Below are positions 25,433-36,129 of a DNA stretch of 64,000 nt, in pieces. Origin of the DNA: Asterella californica (Eukaryota > Streptophyta > Marchantiopsida > Marchantiales > Aytoniaceae); NCBI GenBank assembly GCA_036924285.1, contig JAYKYS010000005.1, positions 6,014,001 to 6,078,000 on the forward strand, read 5' to 3'. The position numbers and the translations under genes were made by a program. The notes under the pieces are model-generated. The model was given only the letters and a program-made list of their open reading frames with translations, made no database searches and had not been told where the DNA came from. How positions within the stretch are numbered: the stretch's first letter is position 1; each line of letters opens with the position of its first letter.

Positions 25433-26193
25433 TCTGCCGGCAGAGCTTGCTTAATTACTCCCGTCCCTTAACGTGCAGTGTCACCCTTTCCGGAGTTCGG
25501 ATTCCTCCCTCTTTCGCCCAAATTCCTTCTGTCCTGAACTCTTGCACCAACAACTACTCGTCAAACTTCCCACCTTCAAGAACACAATAGCCCTGCACCG
25601 CAGTGAACAGATACCGTACAGCAGTCGTAAGGGAATCGGTCCGAAGTTCTCCGAACCAAGCCCAGTCCAGGTTTTTCCTGCTTACCTGTAATTTACTGGC
25701 GGTTTTTGACAATTTACGGACTACTGTGTTAATTCACGGCGGATTTTAACAAACTTTGAGTAATTTTTATCTTTTTTGTTGTTTTGAGAAAGAAATTATC
25801 CGACGCATTCTCCCTTCTCCTGCATTTTAGAAATGTTGCCGGGGCACATTACACGGGATGCCGGATCTAGGCTGGCGCTGCTCCGAACGGACTCGATCAC
25901 TTTCCCTTTCCGGCGTACTCCAGTTTCAATTCGTTCCGGTTCTGAGCGCGGGTACAAGCACAAACCCGCTGGTGGACCCACCGACTGCAGGGCTAAAACC
26001 GGCACCCTCAAACACCCTGAACTTTGAACGGAGCCCTCCCTTTCTGCATTATCCTGTTCCTTCCTTTCCTTGCTATCGGATACGGTGCGTGGAAGGGCAG
26101 AGGAGAGTCAGGAGTGAATCAGGGGACGGGGTTTAGAGCGCTCGTTCTACAGGTGGGAGGGAGGCCCTACGGAGAGCAAGCAAGCAGGGCGCC
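25433..26193. promoter_or_regulatory. Shared upstream region of divergent STEEP1-like and TACO1 genes
   Basis: The start codons of two divergent genes lie 761 bp apart here, so both promoters must be in or near this segment unless upstream non-coding exons exist. No clear TATA box is visible. GC-rich stretches (about 25860-26010) and pyrimidine-rich leader-like sequence (25470-25620) fit broad housekeeping promoters. Open frames at 25796-26136 on both strands overlap and look like nothing known; they are probably leader sequence. Confidence 0.5.
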
Positions 26194-29100
26194 ATGAGGG
26201 CATCATCGGCAATCAAAGCCATAATGTGCCCGTCTAGTTTGTCTCGGTTTCCTTGTCCCAGGAATGGCGACCTGTATTGCATTAATTGTCGAGCAACAAC
26301 TAGGCCCCGTCTTCAGATTCTGAGGAGACTAGGATTTGGCTGCTCTCTCAGATCGGTGCGGAGACTAGGTGAGCTGCTGTGATGGCTACTTGCTGAGTGA
26401 CCTTCAAAGAATTCTCTTATAGTATCTCATGGAATTAGTGTCTTCACTCGAGGAATACTCTTACAGCGTTCAAGAGCACTGCAGACGGTAGATTTCGGAT
26501 GGACTGTAGACAACGCTCTGAAGTTAAAAAGGAATTCTTGACAGTTCATTGGAAATAATTTTTTCCTCGCTCCAGGCATTCCTCTCTATGCAACTCACGA
26601 TTATAAGCGCAGTTCGGAGGAGTCGGAAAGTATAATGCATAGAATCGTCAACGACCCTGTGAGGCGAAAACATCATGCATGATTCAGTTTGGTTTACAAC
26701 ATCTGGACATGTTGATTGTATGGTGCCGATTGGGTTGATTGTCCAGCGGCAACTATGGCGTTTTATGGTTATGATGCTAACACATCTTGCTACCTCCGAA
26801 ATCTTCAGCAAAGTACAAACACTTGTCAGGTTGCACCAACCATTATTGAGAAAGTTGAAGATAATGTAGAATCCGGCTTAGAAGCTGCTGTCTACCAGAA
26901 TTCCTTCTCATACCGTACATTTTAAGGCCCAGTGAGCTTATTATACTAACTGGACCTCGAATCATACCTTACACTGCCTAACTCTACTTGCTCTTTACCA
27001 ACGAGAGAACTCAGGTACACCTAGGTTAGTGGTTCTGACAGCTCTGTCTAAACTGTATCAGATAGCAGATTAGCAACGCTTAAAATATCTGGTTCTAGGA
27101 GAATCGTCTGTTGTAGCAGTCAAGACACACAAGGCAACACGAGAAGTTGGGCGGGCGTAGAATCAACCCAATTTGGAGCTATCAACGAGCCGGGCCATGG
27201 TAGCCCCGGGATATGGCAACATTCTGGTTCCCGAAAGTTGTGGACCACCTCGCCACTACAAATGGGAAGGCGTTCAGCCAAGATTGCAACCAGAAAGGTA
27301 ATATCTGGTGAGTTTAATACTTACACTCTGCCGGTCCCGAGTTCAGCATATGTACTTTCTCGTTTTCTCAGATTATCTTTGCGCCTATATGTCAGGACAG
27401 GTCTAAAGTTCATGAGTGTTTCCAGCACATGTACTTTCTCGTTTTCTCAGACTATCTTTGCGCCTATATACGTCAGGACAGATCTAAAGTCTCTAAGTGT
27501 TTCATGTATCGAGGCAGCAGCAACATCTTCACTAGTTCACTCCCTTCGTGTGAACAAATGTTGCAGGGTGCACAAAATCGGAAAAAGGCTAAACTATATG
27601 GCAAGATAGGGAAGCAAATTGCCAAAGTGTGAGTCCCTGTTTCACTATTGTGAAGGACAATAGTTCTTCCTGATTTCTGTGTTACTTCTATATATTATTT
27701 CGGTAGATTCAAAGTCTCCTATCAACAGGTGTTCAGTATAGGTCGTTATGGACCTGGAACGCTAAGCGGGAGCGTCATATTGTTTGGCTGTGAAAACTGG
27801 CAACCACTTGCAGGGTTAAAGAAGGTGGTCCAAATCCGACTGCGAATGCCGCGCTTGCAGTTCTTCTGCAAAGTGCTAAGCAGTATGATGTGCCGAAGGA
27901 AATTATCGAGCGGAACATTAAGAAAGCCAGTGACAAGAGTCAAGCGGACTTTGTGGACATGACTTACGAGGTGACTAGTTTCCCCTGTGTTCTGAACCCT
28001 CTCAAGCCTCTTTCTTACGTGTTAACTACGATTCATTTTTTGCGCTGTTCTCATCCGTCCCGTACCGTTGAGTTGCTTCCAGCTTCTGTAGTTCAGCGTC
28101 TTCAGCAAACAGATCACAGGAACGTATTCTCTGCTTACAAGGTTGTTTCGAAAGATGTGTTGTCCGGTCGAAACTTTTGGTGAAGTTTTCAAAGTGGCGG
28201 CTTAGGTAAGCTTCTTAAATAGTCATGATAACAGTGTCTGGATTACAGGTCTACGGTCTAGGAGGCGTAGGACTCGTACTGGAAGTGCTCACGGACAACA
28301 ACAACCGAGCGGCAGCTACTATTCGTGATGTGGTGAAGAAGGGAGGAGGCAAAATGGCAGATCCTGGATCCGTGCTTTTTAACTTCAAACGTACTGGAGT
28401 CATATATGTCAAAGCTGGCGACGTTTCCAGCGACGATCTTCTTCTGGCGGCCATGGATGCCGGAGCAGAGGATGTTTTGGAACCTGACGAGGACGAGGAG
28501 GAAGAGGAGGAAGAAGGAGGAAGGTGAAAAAGATGTTTGCTTGGTTTGTACAACTAGTCCAGTTCTGCTAACAGGTCATAAGGGGATTAAACAGCTGAAA
28601 AAATTTCTGGACTTTTTCCTTAAGTTGCTCAACGTCAGCCTAGCTACTATGCACACGCGAGATGGAGCAGGTGCCCATTGCCTTTTGTTTATAAGTTTTT
28701 TCATGAGCACATAGTGGACGATCGTCCCTAAATTCTGGGGCCTTCTGTTCAGGTACTTCAAAGTTCTGAGTCCAGTGGAGCAATTTTTCACCGTGAGCCA
28801 AAAGTTAAAGGAAGCAGGCATACAAATTGATTCTGATAACTCCGGTTTGGAGCTTTTCCCGGTGGCAACGGTGGAGGTAAGACATTACTCTTCCTCTTTT
28901 GTCCTCCAACCGAGTCGTGTGTTTTGCTCAAAGAGCAGTCTGAGTATGTAAATCCGAGTGTGTAAGGGTTTTCTAGTAATCACAGATATCTCATGGTCAA
29001 TCGTGAGTTGTGGACTCTTCTCGTTCTCTCACACATCATTCGCCAGAACACTTCTGTTTCCGTGGTCTCAGTTATGACCTACGAAATGCTAGTTAAAGAA

Positions 29101-29374
29101 CACGTCTTCATAATTCCACTTGCTTTTGTGTACAATATTTGACGTCGATTTATTTCAATGGGGCGAAATGTATTTCTCTGAAACATCATTCAACTTTTTC
29201 GCTGTCACCTAATAGGTATTTTCACTAGCCCCTGACCTTGTTGATTTACCTTCGCATGTGTGGGGTGTGTGTTGTTTCCAGCCTGATGATGAAGCAGTGG
29301 ACCTGAACAGAGCTCTTCTGGAGAAGCTTCTGGACTTGGACGATGTGGACGCTGTTTATTCCAATCAAAAATAG
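26194..29374 (+). CDS. TACO1: YebC/TACO1-family translational activator, organelle-targeted
   Basis: Seven exons with matching phases give 373 aa: 26194-26368, 27062-27297, 27567-27628, 27814-27970, 28249-28523, 28753-28876 and 29282-29374. The YebC core starts at MGRRSAKIATRK (residue 126) and continues with GAQNRKKAKLYGKIGKQIAK, KEGGPNPTAN, DVPKEIIERNIKKAS, VYGLGGVGLVLEVLTDNNNR, GGKMADPGSVLFNFKR, AAMDAGAEDVLEPDEDEEEE, and finally LLEKLLDLDDVDAVY before the stop. The core is 248 aa, the normal size. The first 125 residues are Arg/Ser-rich and nearly free of acids (MRASSAIKAIMCPSSLSRFP), as in a mitochondrial or plastid transit peptide. Human TACO1 activates translation of mitochondrial COX1, and bacterial YebC helps ribosomes at proline stretches; a similar organelle role is inferred. 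Exon 1 rests on transit-peptide character and splice phase, so it is less certain than the rest. Confidence 0.95.
27345..27502 (+). repeat. Tandem duplication in intron 2 of TACO1
   Basis: A unit of about 79 nt beginning AGCATATGTACTTTCTCG at 27345 repeats from 27424 with roughly ten differences. Each copy contains GTTTTCTCAG, a potential splice acceptor, so the duplication could create decoy sites. Confidence 0.9.
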
Positions 29375-30229
29375 TACAAAAGCTCAAGTGTCGGTCATCC
29401 GAAGGAGCATCGCCGGTAAAAGCTTATAAGCTAAAAGCTCGCAGGCAAACCATCAAGGGGCTCGCAGCTACGTTTTAGGAAGAATGAGGTTCTTGAGAAG
29501 AAAGCGAGAGAGTCGGCCAGTCCCTAGCCGAGTCATTTTTAGAAGTTCGTGTATGTAGAGAAAGACAGGTGCAAAAGGTATGAAGTTCTGGTAAAGCTGC
29601 ACTGCCATATATGCTGGGGTGACCCTAGAGCTGTACTTCTCTGTTCTAACATGGATCTTGTTCTGTCACCGTACCCTCACTACTATTGGTTGCAACCAAA
29701 GTATGCATAAGCTGATAGTACCGATATGAGCTCATCTAGAGAAATCATTATACTGCTCCCGTACTTCTGCTCGGTTAAGCAAGTGCGTTAATGCAACCGT
29801 GCTAAGTCCGTCTCTCAGACATAGTCGCCGGCTCCGGATTATAGTAACGAGTTCTGAAGTGCTCTAAGTTCAAGTTTCTCCTGTGTGTGTAGGTCACTGT
29901 GATACCGTAGTGGTCTTCCGTCACCTGAACTTAAAACTCATCCCATGCTCGGTTTTTAATCCATATCATGCCAGTACACTCCACTCTTCGAGAATATTTC
30001 CTCAATCACCCACACCGATTTAGGGTCTTTAACCTTTTCCAACTTCTTTCTCTTCTGACTTGCCGGCTTCCTTTTCTTGAAGGCCCACTTCTCCTTCTCG
30101 ACTACCCGACTCGAATCCTTCCTTTCCTGTCTCCCGTCGGAATCCTCGATCTCGTATTTGCTTTCTAAGTCGGTCTTATACTAATCCCATGCACCCTCGA
30201 AGGTTTAGGAACCTCACAAGTAGGGGCCG

Positions 30230-30440
30230 GCCCAGTTCGGTTCCAAAGTTCGAAGGTACGGTTCTAAAAATTTGAAGGTTCGGTTCCAGTTCCAAGGGTT
30301 AGAAAATGGATCGATTCTAAATGGTCCCAAGTTTGAAGGTTCGGTTTGATTTCAGTTTTAAAATTAAAAGTTCGGTTCCAAATTTGAAGGTTCTAAATGG
30401 TTCTTGTTTAGACCATTCGGTTTTAGTTCGGTTAGTTTTC
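30230..30440 (+). repeat. Degenerate GGTTCGGTTC microrepeats
   Basis: About ten imperfect copies of GAAGGTTCGGTTCCA and related words are spaced 15-35 nt apart. It looks like decayed simple-sequence DNA with no coding potential. Confidence 0.6.
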
Positions 30441-30659
30441 TATTTTAGTAGTATCGTTCAGTTCCGAATTGTAGGTAAGAAAATTAATTTCAATAAATAG
30501 TTATCATAATAGCTAGTTCCAGAGCGACTTGATCGTTCGATTCTAAATAAATGAGTTTTAAGAGTTAGAAAACCATTCGAATTCAACACGATTCGGTTTC
30601 AGTTGAGTCTGATTTCGCCTTGACCGGCTCGGAACCGGTTAAGACGATCATATTTCTAG

Positions 30660-30730
30660 CCCTTACAGCACTGACAAGACTAAGATTCGATGTCCGTTGT
30701 TCACGTTTGAATACCATCTAGTCACCCTCC
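30660..30730 (+). repeat. Dispersed repeat, copy 1 (partner 42748-42818)
   Basis: GAGCACTGACAAG-like sequence followed by GTTCACGTTTGAATACCAT and TAGTC is shared in the same orientation with 42748-42818. The flanks differ, so this is a fragment of a dispersed element of unknown type. Confidence 0.65.
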
Positions 30731-32220
30731 GGACCGGTCAAGTCAATCATATATCTTTCTTTTCTAGTGAAAGGGCGACAGTACACCCATGAGAACTTTA
30801 TTACCGATAGGAAATAAGTACAATGAGGTGCTGGTCGCGAGAAGCGAACAGTAAGTCATTTCCAGGTATAGCCGCCATGAGCCCATGGGACTAGTTCAGG
30901 ACAGGGGCCGTGTAGATAGTGGAACAAAACAATCTAACTCCCGTACGACTGAGGTTGAGGGAACAACCCATCTAACTCCCTTGAAATTTTTGTAAGTCTG
31001 GGTTGTTGCTTAGCGGACTGGGTGCACATAAGCAAACTTAGAAAGTCACGTGCAAGGAACCATGGACGGGTCGGATGAAGATGCAGCAGGGGGTTGATAT
31101 TCCCATAGACATCTGTGTGTCCAGGACAACTTCTAGATAAACAAGAAGTAATTGGGCCTGAGCCTGATGCTAAGGCAAGGAAAGTAAGAGTGATAGTAAA
31201 AAGGGAAAATACGCACTTTCTCTAATGTCGATAATGGTCTTAGCAATCAAAGGTCATCGCAGTCGATATGTGTACCAAAGCTTGAGGTGAGTTAAATTGA
31301 AAAATATGGAACATTTCTTTTAGTTGATGTTCCATTTTTTCAATTTTTTCGTGCATCAGAACAAGACGTGGGTGGTGTAGCACAGGAGGACAAGGGTGCA
31401 GAGATCGATGGACGAGCTCAGCTCTAGCCCTTGTATAGAAGCTATTATGCAACACCTGCCGGATGAAAAGAACGGACCGTCTAGTTGTGTCACGAAATGA
31501 CTAATAAATGCATCATTTTCACATGCGAATTAATTGATATTGAGCATAGTTCCCTGCGCCTGCGAATTTTTTTTCTGCCCGTTTATACTGTCCTCGATGG
31601 TTATGCGCTTACAAGGACTATCATTTAAACCCAAAGGGTTCTCTGAGACTCGCTTCCCTCTATCAGAGGGAAGCCAGAACCCTAAGACTTCGACCGAAGG
31701 TCGCATAAAATTTTCGTCCGAATTTTGAACTCCAGACCTCCGTCCTGAACGAACTCATCCGTCGATACGCTACTGCGTCACCTTGCTGAGAACTTTCCCA
31801 AGCCGCCTTATATTGATCGTTCTTTCACATTCCATTACACCTGCACGATGTACGTCTGTTTGGGCAGCTGCATTAATGCTTCGCACGCAGCTTTAATGGG
31901 TCATTTCGTGACCACACTGCACTGTCCAAAAGAACGTCTTGGCGATGCAGAACTGACGTCCATAGCGAATCCCAGATCGAGCCCATTGGTCTGATGTCCA
32001 GTCAAGACCACATTGAGTGCTCAAACTAATCACATGAGCATGTTGGGAGAGTGCTGTGAGATGGCAATAGATGAGAGCAACTTGGAGGTCGAAAGTAGTG
32101 TTGTCAACAAGGACAGGCTGTCCCAAAAGTGACCAGCTCCATGGGAGCAACGAGTCGAGATTGGATGTGGGTTGAAAGGTCCGCAGCGAGAAGAATAATG
32201 AAGTAAGCAGTGGAGGAAAG

Positions 32221-35200
32221 TTGCAGTGCGAAAGTTTGGTAAGGAGAAGCATGTCAACTACTGCAAGAAGCAAGGCCACAATGCGAATCAGTGCTACAAG
32301 AAGCAGAACGATTAGAGACAACACGACAACAACCCCCAACAAGGTAACAGCAACCAGCAAGGCTATGCAGTCACTGAGCATATCTATTCGGAGCAGTTGC
32401 TGATTACTACGCATCAGAGTTATGCAGCTTTCGAGCCACAGACTGACTGGGTGATCGACTCCGGCGTCACCAATCACATGACTCCCCATCGGGAGTGGTA
32501 TAGTTCACTCGAGCCTGTGGAGACTCCACAGTTTATGGTGACAGGAGATGACACCAAGCACAAGATCCAGCACAAGGGTAACATTCCACTTGACATTCCT
32601 GCTTCAACGTTTACTGGTATACGGAATGTCTTACATGTATTCACGTTGACTAGAAACCTGCTATCTGTAGGACAGTTGATAGAGCAGGGTCTGCAAGTGC
32701 GCTTCAATAAAGATGGATGCTTTATTGAAGATTCGAATGACACTGTCATAGCTCGAGGTATCAAGAGTGGTAGGTTGTTTAAACTAGATGCATCTGCACC
32801 TAAGTTACAGGCTGCCATGTATGGACAGTGTGGTCCAGTAGTGTCCGACATTGACATCTGGCACAAGCGAATTGGGCACATGAACTTTCAGAGGCTGAAA
32901 AGTCTTCCTAGTTCTGATCTGGTTACAGGTCTGCCCAAATTCGAATCCAGTGAGCCCACTGGAGTCTGTGCAGCATGTCAATTCGGCAAGCAAGCTAGAT
33001 AGTCCTTTAAGGGATCAGGTAGTAGAGCGAACAAGCTTCTGGAGCTTGTTCACACTGATGTATGGACTGCTTCTCAGCCAAGTATGACCGATTTCCAGTA
33101 CTTCGTGTCGTTCATTGATGATCATTCGCGTTATACTTGGATCTATTTGTTGAGAAACAAGTCCTCTGCCAAAGTACTGTCAGCATTCCAGACTTTCCGC
33201 AAGTTGGTGGAGAAACAGTCTAGAGCATCTATCCTCTGTTTGAGATCTGATGGAGGAGGCGAGTTCCTTTTTGGAGAGTTCAATGCATATCTACGTGAGC
33301 ATGGTATTCGACGTCAGAAGACCTACAGTTACAGTCCGCAGCAGAACGAGGTTGCGGAGCGCAAGAATCGATACATAGCAGAAGCTGCTCATGCGATGTT
33401 GAATGAGAAGACCATACCTAGACCTTACTGAGCAGAAGCTGTTTCATGTGCGGTGTATCTGATGAACCGGACGCCTTCAGCGGCAGTCCACAGCAAGACA
33501 CCGATGGAGGTCTTCACAGGCAGTAAGCCTGATTACTCTTTCCTTAAAGTTTTCGGATGTATCTGTTAGGTGCACATACCTGATGAAAGACGTAAGAAAC
33601 TAGATCCGAAAGCAGATAGATGTATCTTCCTTGGTTATGCTTCTGATACGAAAGGATATAGATGCTACAATCCTTCGTCCAAGCAGTTCTATATCAGTAG
33701 AGATGTTGTTTTTGATGAGCTACAGTCTTGGTTTGCACCTGCACCTGTCGTAGCCATCCCTGTACCTACTGTAGAACCAAGGAGTCAGTCCACTGTAGTA
33801 CCTCAGAGTAGTACGTTGAGTGGAAGATCTGGAGAAGTCACTTATTCCAGATCAGAATCTGTTGCACATAGAGCTGTTGTTAACGTTGGAGTCCACGTAA
33901 CACAACCTAGTGGAACTAGTGCAGTTTCTACACAGGATGAGCGCGTGCTATTGCAGCGTATGTTTGACTCATCCAAATATGTGGATCTTCCACATCCACT
34001 GGATACTTTGTCCCAGACCTTGGCGTCTACGTCAGATCAGTTGCAAGGGGAGGTGACTAGTGCACCGATTACCTCTCGCAGATCTGAGCGGGCAAAACAT
34101 CCAGTGAGTAGGTATATGCATGAAGGTTTTCTTGCTGCGCACCATGCATATATGACCAATGTTCTTCAGGAACAGGAACCGAGTACGCTTGAGGAGGCGA
34201 TGCACAAGGCCCAATGGGTAAGTGCTATGGAAGCTGAACTTGCTGCGCTTCATCACCAACAGACTTAGGAGTTGGTTGACTTACCTCAGGGTAAGAAAGC
34301 GATAGGTTGCAGATGGGTCTTCAAGGTCAAGTGCAACTCGGATGGTACCGTGTGTCGGTACAAGGCCAGATTGGTAGCTAAGGGCTACGCACAGCAACAT
34401 GGAGTGGATTTTGAGGAGACCTTTGCTCCTGTTGCGAAGATGGTGACTATTCGAACAGCAGTTGCAGTTGCAACTCAGAAAGGTTAGAAGATGCACCAGA
34501 TGGACTTCAAGAACGCTTTCCTCAACGGCGATCTTGAGGAGGAGGTCTACATGCAGCAACCTCCTGGTTATGAGGATCCTAAGTTCCCTTCCCGTGTATG
34601 TAAGTTACGGAAGGCTCTCTATGGTCTGAAACAAGCACCAAGAGCATGGTATGCAAAGATCAATTCTTACTTGCAGTCTCTTGGTTTCCACCTGTGTAGT
34701 TCAGACTCTACCTTGTATTCATTGCGAATACAAGACCGGATTGTTGTGATCACCATCTATGTTGATGACTTGATCATTACCGGTAACTTTGAGGAGCTTA
34801 TTTCTCAGATCAAGGATCACTTGAAATCCGAGTTTGAGATGATGGACTTAGGAGAACTCAAGTACTTCCTTGCTGTGGAGTTCATTAGAGATGGAAAGGA
34901 TGTTTGGCTTGTACAGCGACAGTATGCTCTCAGTATGCTTGAGAGATTTGGTATGCTTGATTGCAAATCCATTGCTACACCATTAGAACAAGGGGTAAAG
35001 CTAGGAGCAGAGGATGGTGAGTTGCTGGATGATCCACGCATGTACAGACAGATGGTTGGAAGTCTTATCTATTTGATCATCATCAGACCAGACTTGAGTT
35101 ATGCTGTCGGTCTGATTAGTCAATTCATGCAGTCATCACGGAGATCACATTTTGAGACTGTCAAGCGGATCCTCCGCTACGTGAAGTTCTCGATGCAGTA

Positions 35201-35712
35201 CGGACTTCACTATCGATACGGTGGACCATTGTTGTTACATGGCTACACAAATGCTGATTGGGCAGGAAGTGTCGACAGGAGATCCACATCAGGTTACGCT
35301 TTTGGACTTGGAAGCGTTGCTATAAGCTGGGCTTCTAAGAAGCAACCCACAGTTGCTTTGTCGTCCACGGAAGCAGAGTATCGAGGAGCAACGAACGCAA
35401 CATGCGAATCAATTTGGCTTCGATGCCTACTATCTGATATTGGTGTGGAGTGTATAGATCCTGTTGTTGTATATACAGACAACATTAGCAGCATGAAGTT
35501 AGCTAGTAATCCTGTTTTCATGCTAGGACGAAGCACATTGAGATACACTATCACTTTATTAGAGAGAAGGTCCTTGCAGGAGAGATTGAGCTCAGTTATG
35601 TGAGCACAGGAGATCAGGTTGCCGATATCTTCACTAAGGCATTGCCTAGAGATAAGTTTGATGCTTTCAGACATTGTCTAGGAGTACAGGATGTAGAGAT
35701 GAGCTTGAAGAG
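32221..35712 (+). pseudogene. Ty1/copia gag-pol polyprotein remnant
   Basis: One reading frame from about 32360 to 35520 is interrupted by TAG 33001-33003, TGA 33429-33431, TAG 33567-33569, TAG 34266-34268 and TAG 34485-34487, then by one frameshift near 35515. A decayed zinc knuckle at about 32255-32305 retains YCKKQGHNANQC but lacks its first Cys. Protease: WVIDSGVTNHM (DSGV instead of the usual DSGA/S). Integrase: HKRIGHMNFQRL with CAACQFGKQ, VSFIDDHSRYTWIY, SDGGGEF and NEVAERKNRY as zinc and DDE motifs. Reverse transcriptase: KARLVAKGYAQQHGVDFEET and [10 protein letters not shown]. RNase [17 protein letters not shown] and SSTEAEYRG. Coding potential of every pol domain is visible, but the copy is dead as written. 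Three of the stops stand where copia proteins usually have Trp. Confidence 0.9.
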
Positions 35713-35715
35713 GAG

Positions 35716-35950
35716 TGTTGATATAGTCCCAAGCTCTAGTAGATTGACGGGTATCATTAGCCGGAGTGGTTAGGGTTGTTAGAGTTAGTTAGAGGGCTAA
35801 CCCACCATTAGGGTTTCCCTTGTACTCACCTCTACTATATATACAGAGAGAGGCAAAGCCTCTCTCATCTCATTCCTATTTTACTTGCTTGTCTACTCGC
35901 TCTCTCTCTTCTTAGAGTGTCCTCGAAGTATCGATCTTTCTACAAAAACA
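35716..35950 (+). repeat. Copia 3' LTR (about 235 bp)
   Basis: It starts TGTTGATATAGTCCC directly after the purine tract and ends near CTACAAAAACA. Inside is a TATA-like CTATATATACAG and a CT-rich downstream stretch, the usual LTR promoter layout. The exact right end is inferred from the CA dinucleotide, since no paired LTR was found. Confidence 0.6.
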
Positions 35951-36129
35951 GACCTAAGGGGTGCTTAAAAGGCTAGTTTTTATCTATGATTTGTCGATGG
36001 ACGTTTCAAGAGAGGTCCAATGGATGCGTGCAAAGTGTCATTTAGTTCATATCTGTGCATATGACGCATAAGATAAGACGATTCGTGAAGAAGTGGATCA
36101 TATCAACATACGATATCATCCAAGTTGCG

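Larger units (their letters stand above)
29375..31880. other. Intergenic region between TACO1 and the copia element
   Basis: This contains the TACO1 3' side and then no recognised gene. 30230-30440 is a degenerate repeat of AAGGTTCGGTTC and TTTGAAGGTTC units. 30660-30730 is a dispersed repeat also present at 42748-42818. Short frames at 29968-30168 and 31240-31728 have no motif. Confidence 0.5.
31900..35950 (+). mobile_element. Ty1/copia retrotransposon, 5' truncated, with 3' LTR
   Basis: The order gag C-terminus, protease, integrase, reverse transcriptase, RNase H identifies Ty1/copia. The left boundary is approximate: gag-like sequence is traceable from about 32040, and neither a 5' LTR nor the front of gag was found. 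The 3' side is complete, with a purine tract (TTGAAGAGGAG) followed by a TG-starting 3' LTR. Without a second LTR the target duplication and age cannot be read. The element is defective through truncation and nonsense codons. Confidence 0.85.

Noticed and set aside
26716..26925. ATG frame (MAFYGYDANTSCYLRNLQQS) as first exon of TACO1
   Set aside because: It is not transit-like and has only a weak donor; the exon at 26194-26368 has a better leader, a good GTGAGC donor and the right phase. RNA evidence could reverse this.
31500..32000. 5' LTR of the plus-strand copia element
   Set aside because: No match to the 35716-35950 LTR was found upstream; the element appears truncated.
31893..32489. 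198-codon hydrophobic open frame on the minus strand
   Set aside because: It lies antisense to the copia gag and protease region, and its Leu/Val-rich composition follows from the complementary codons.
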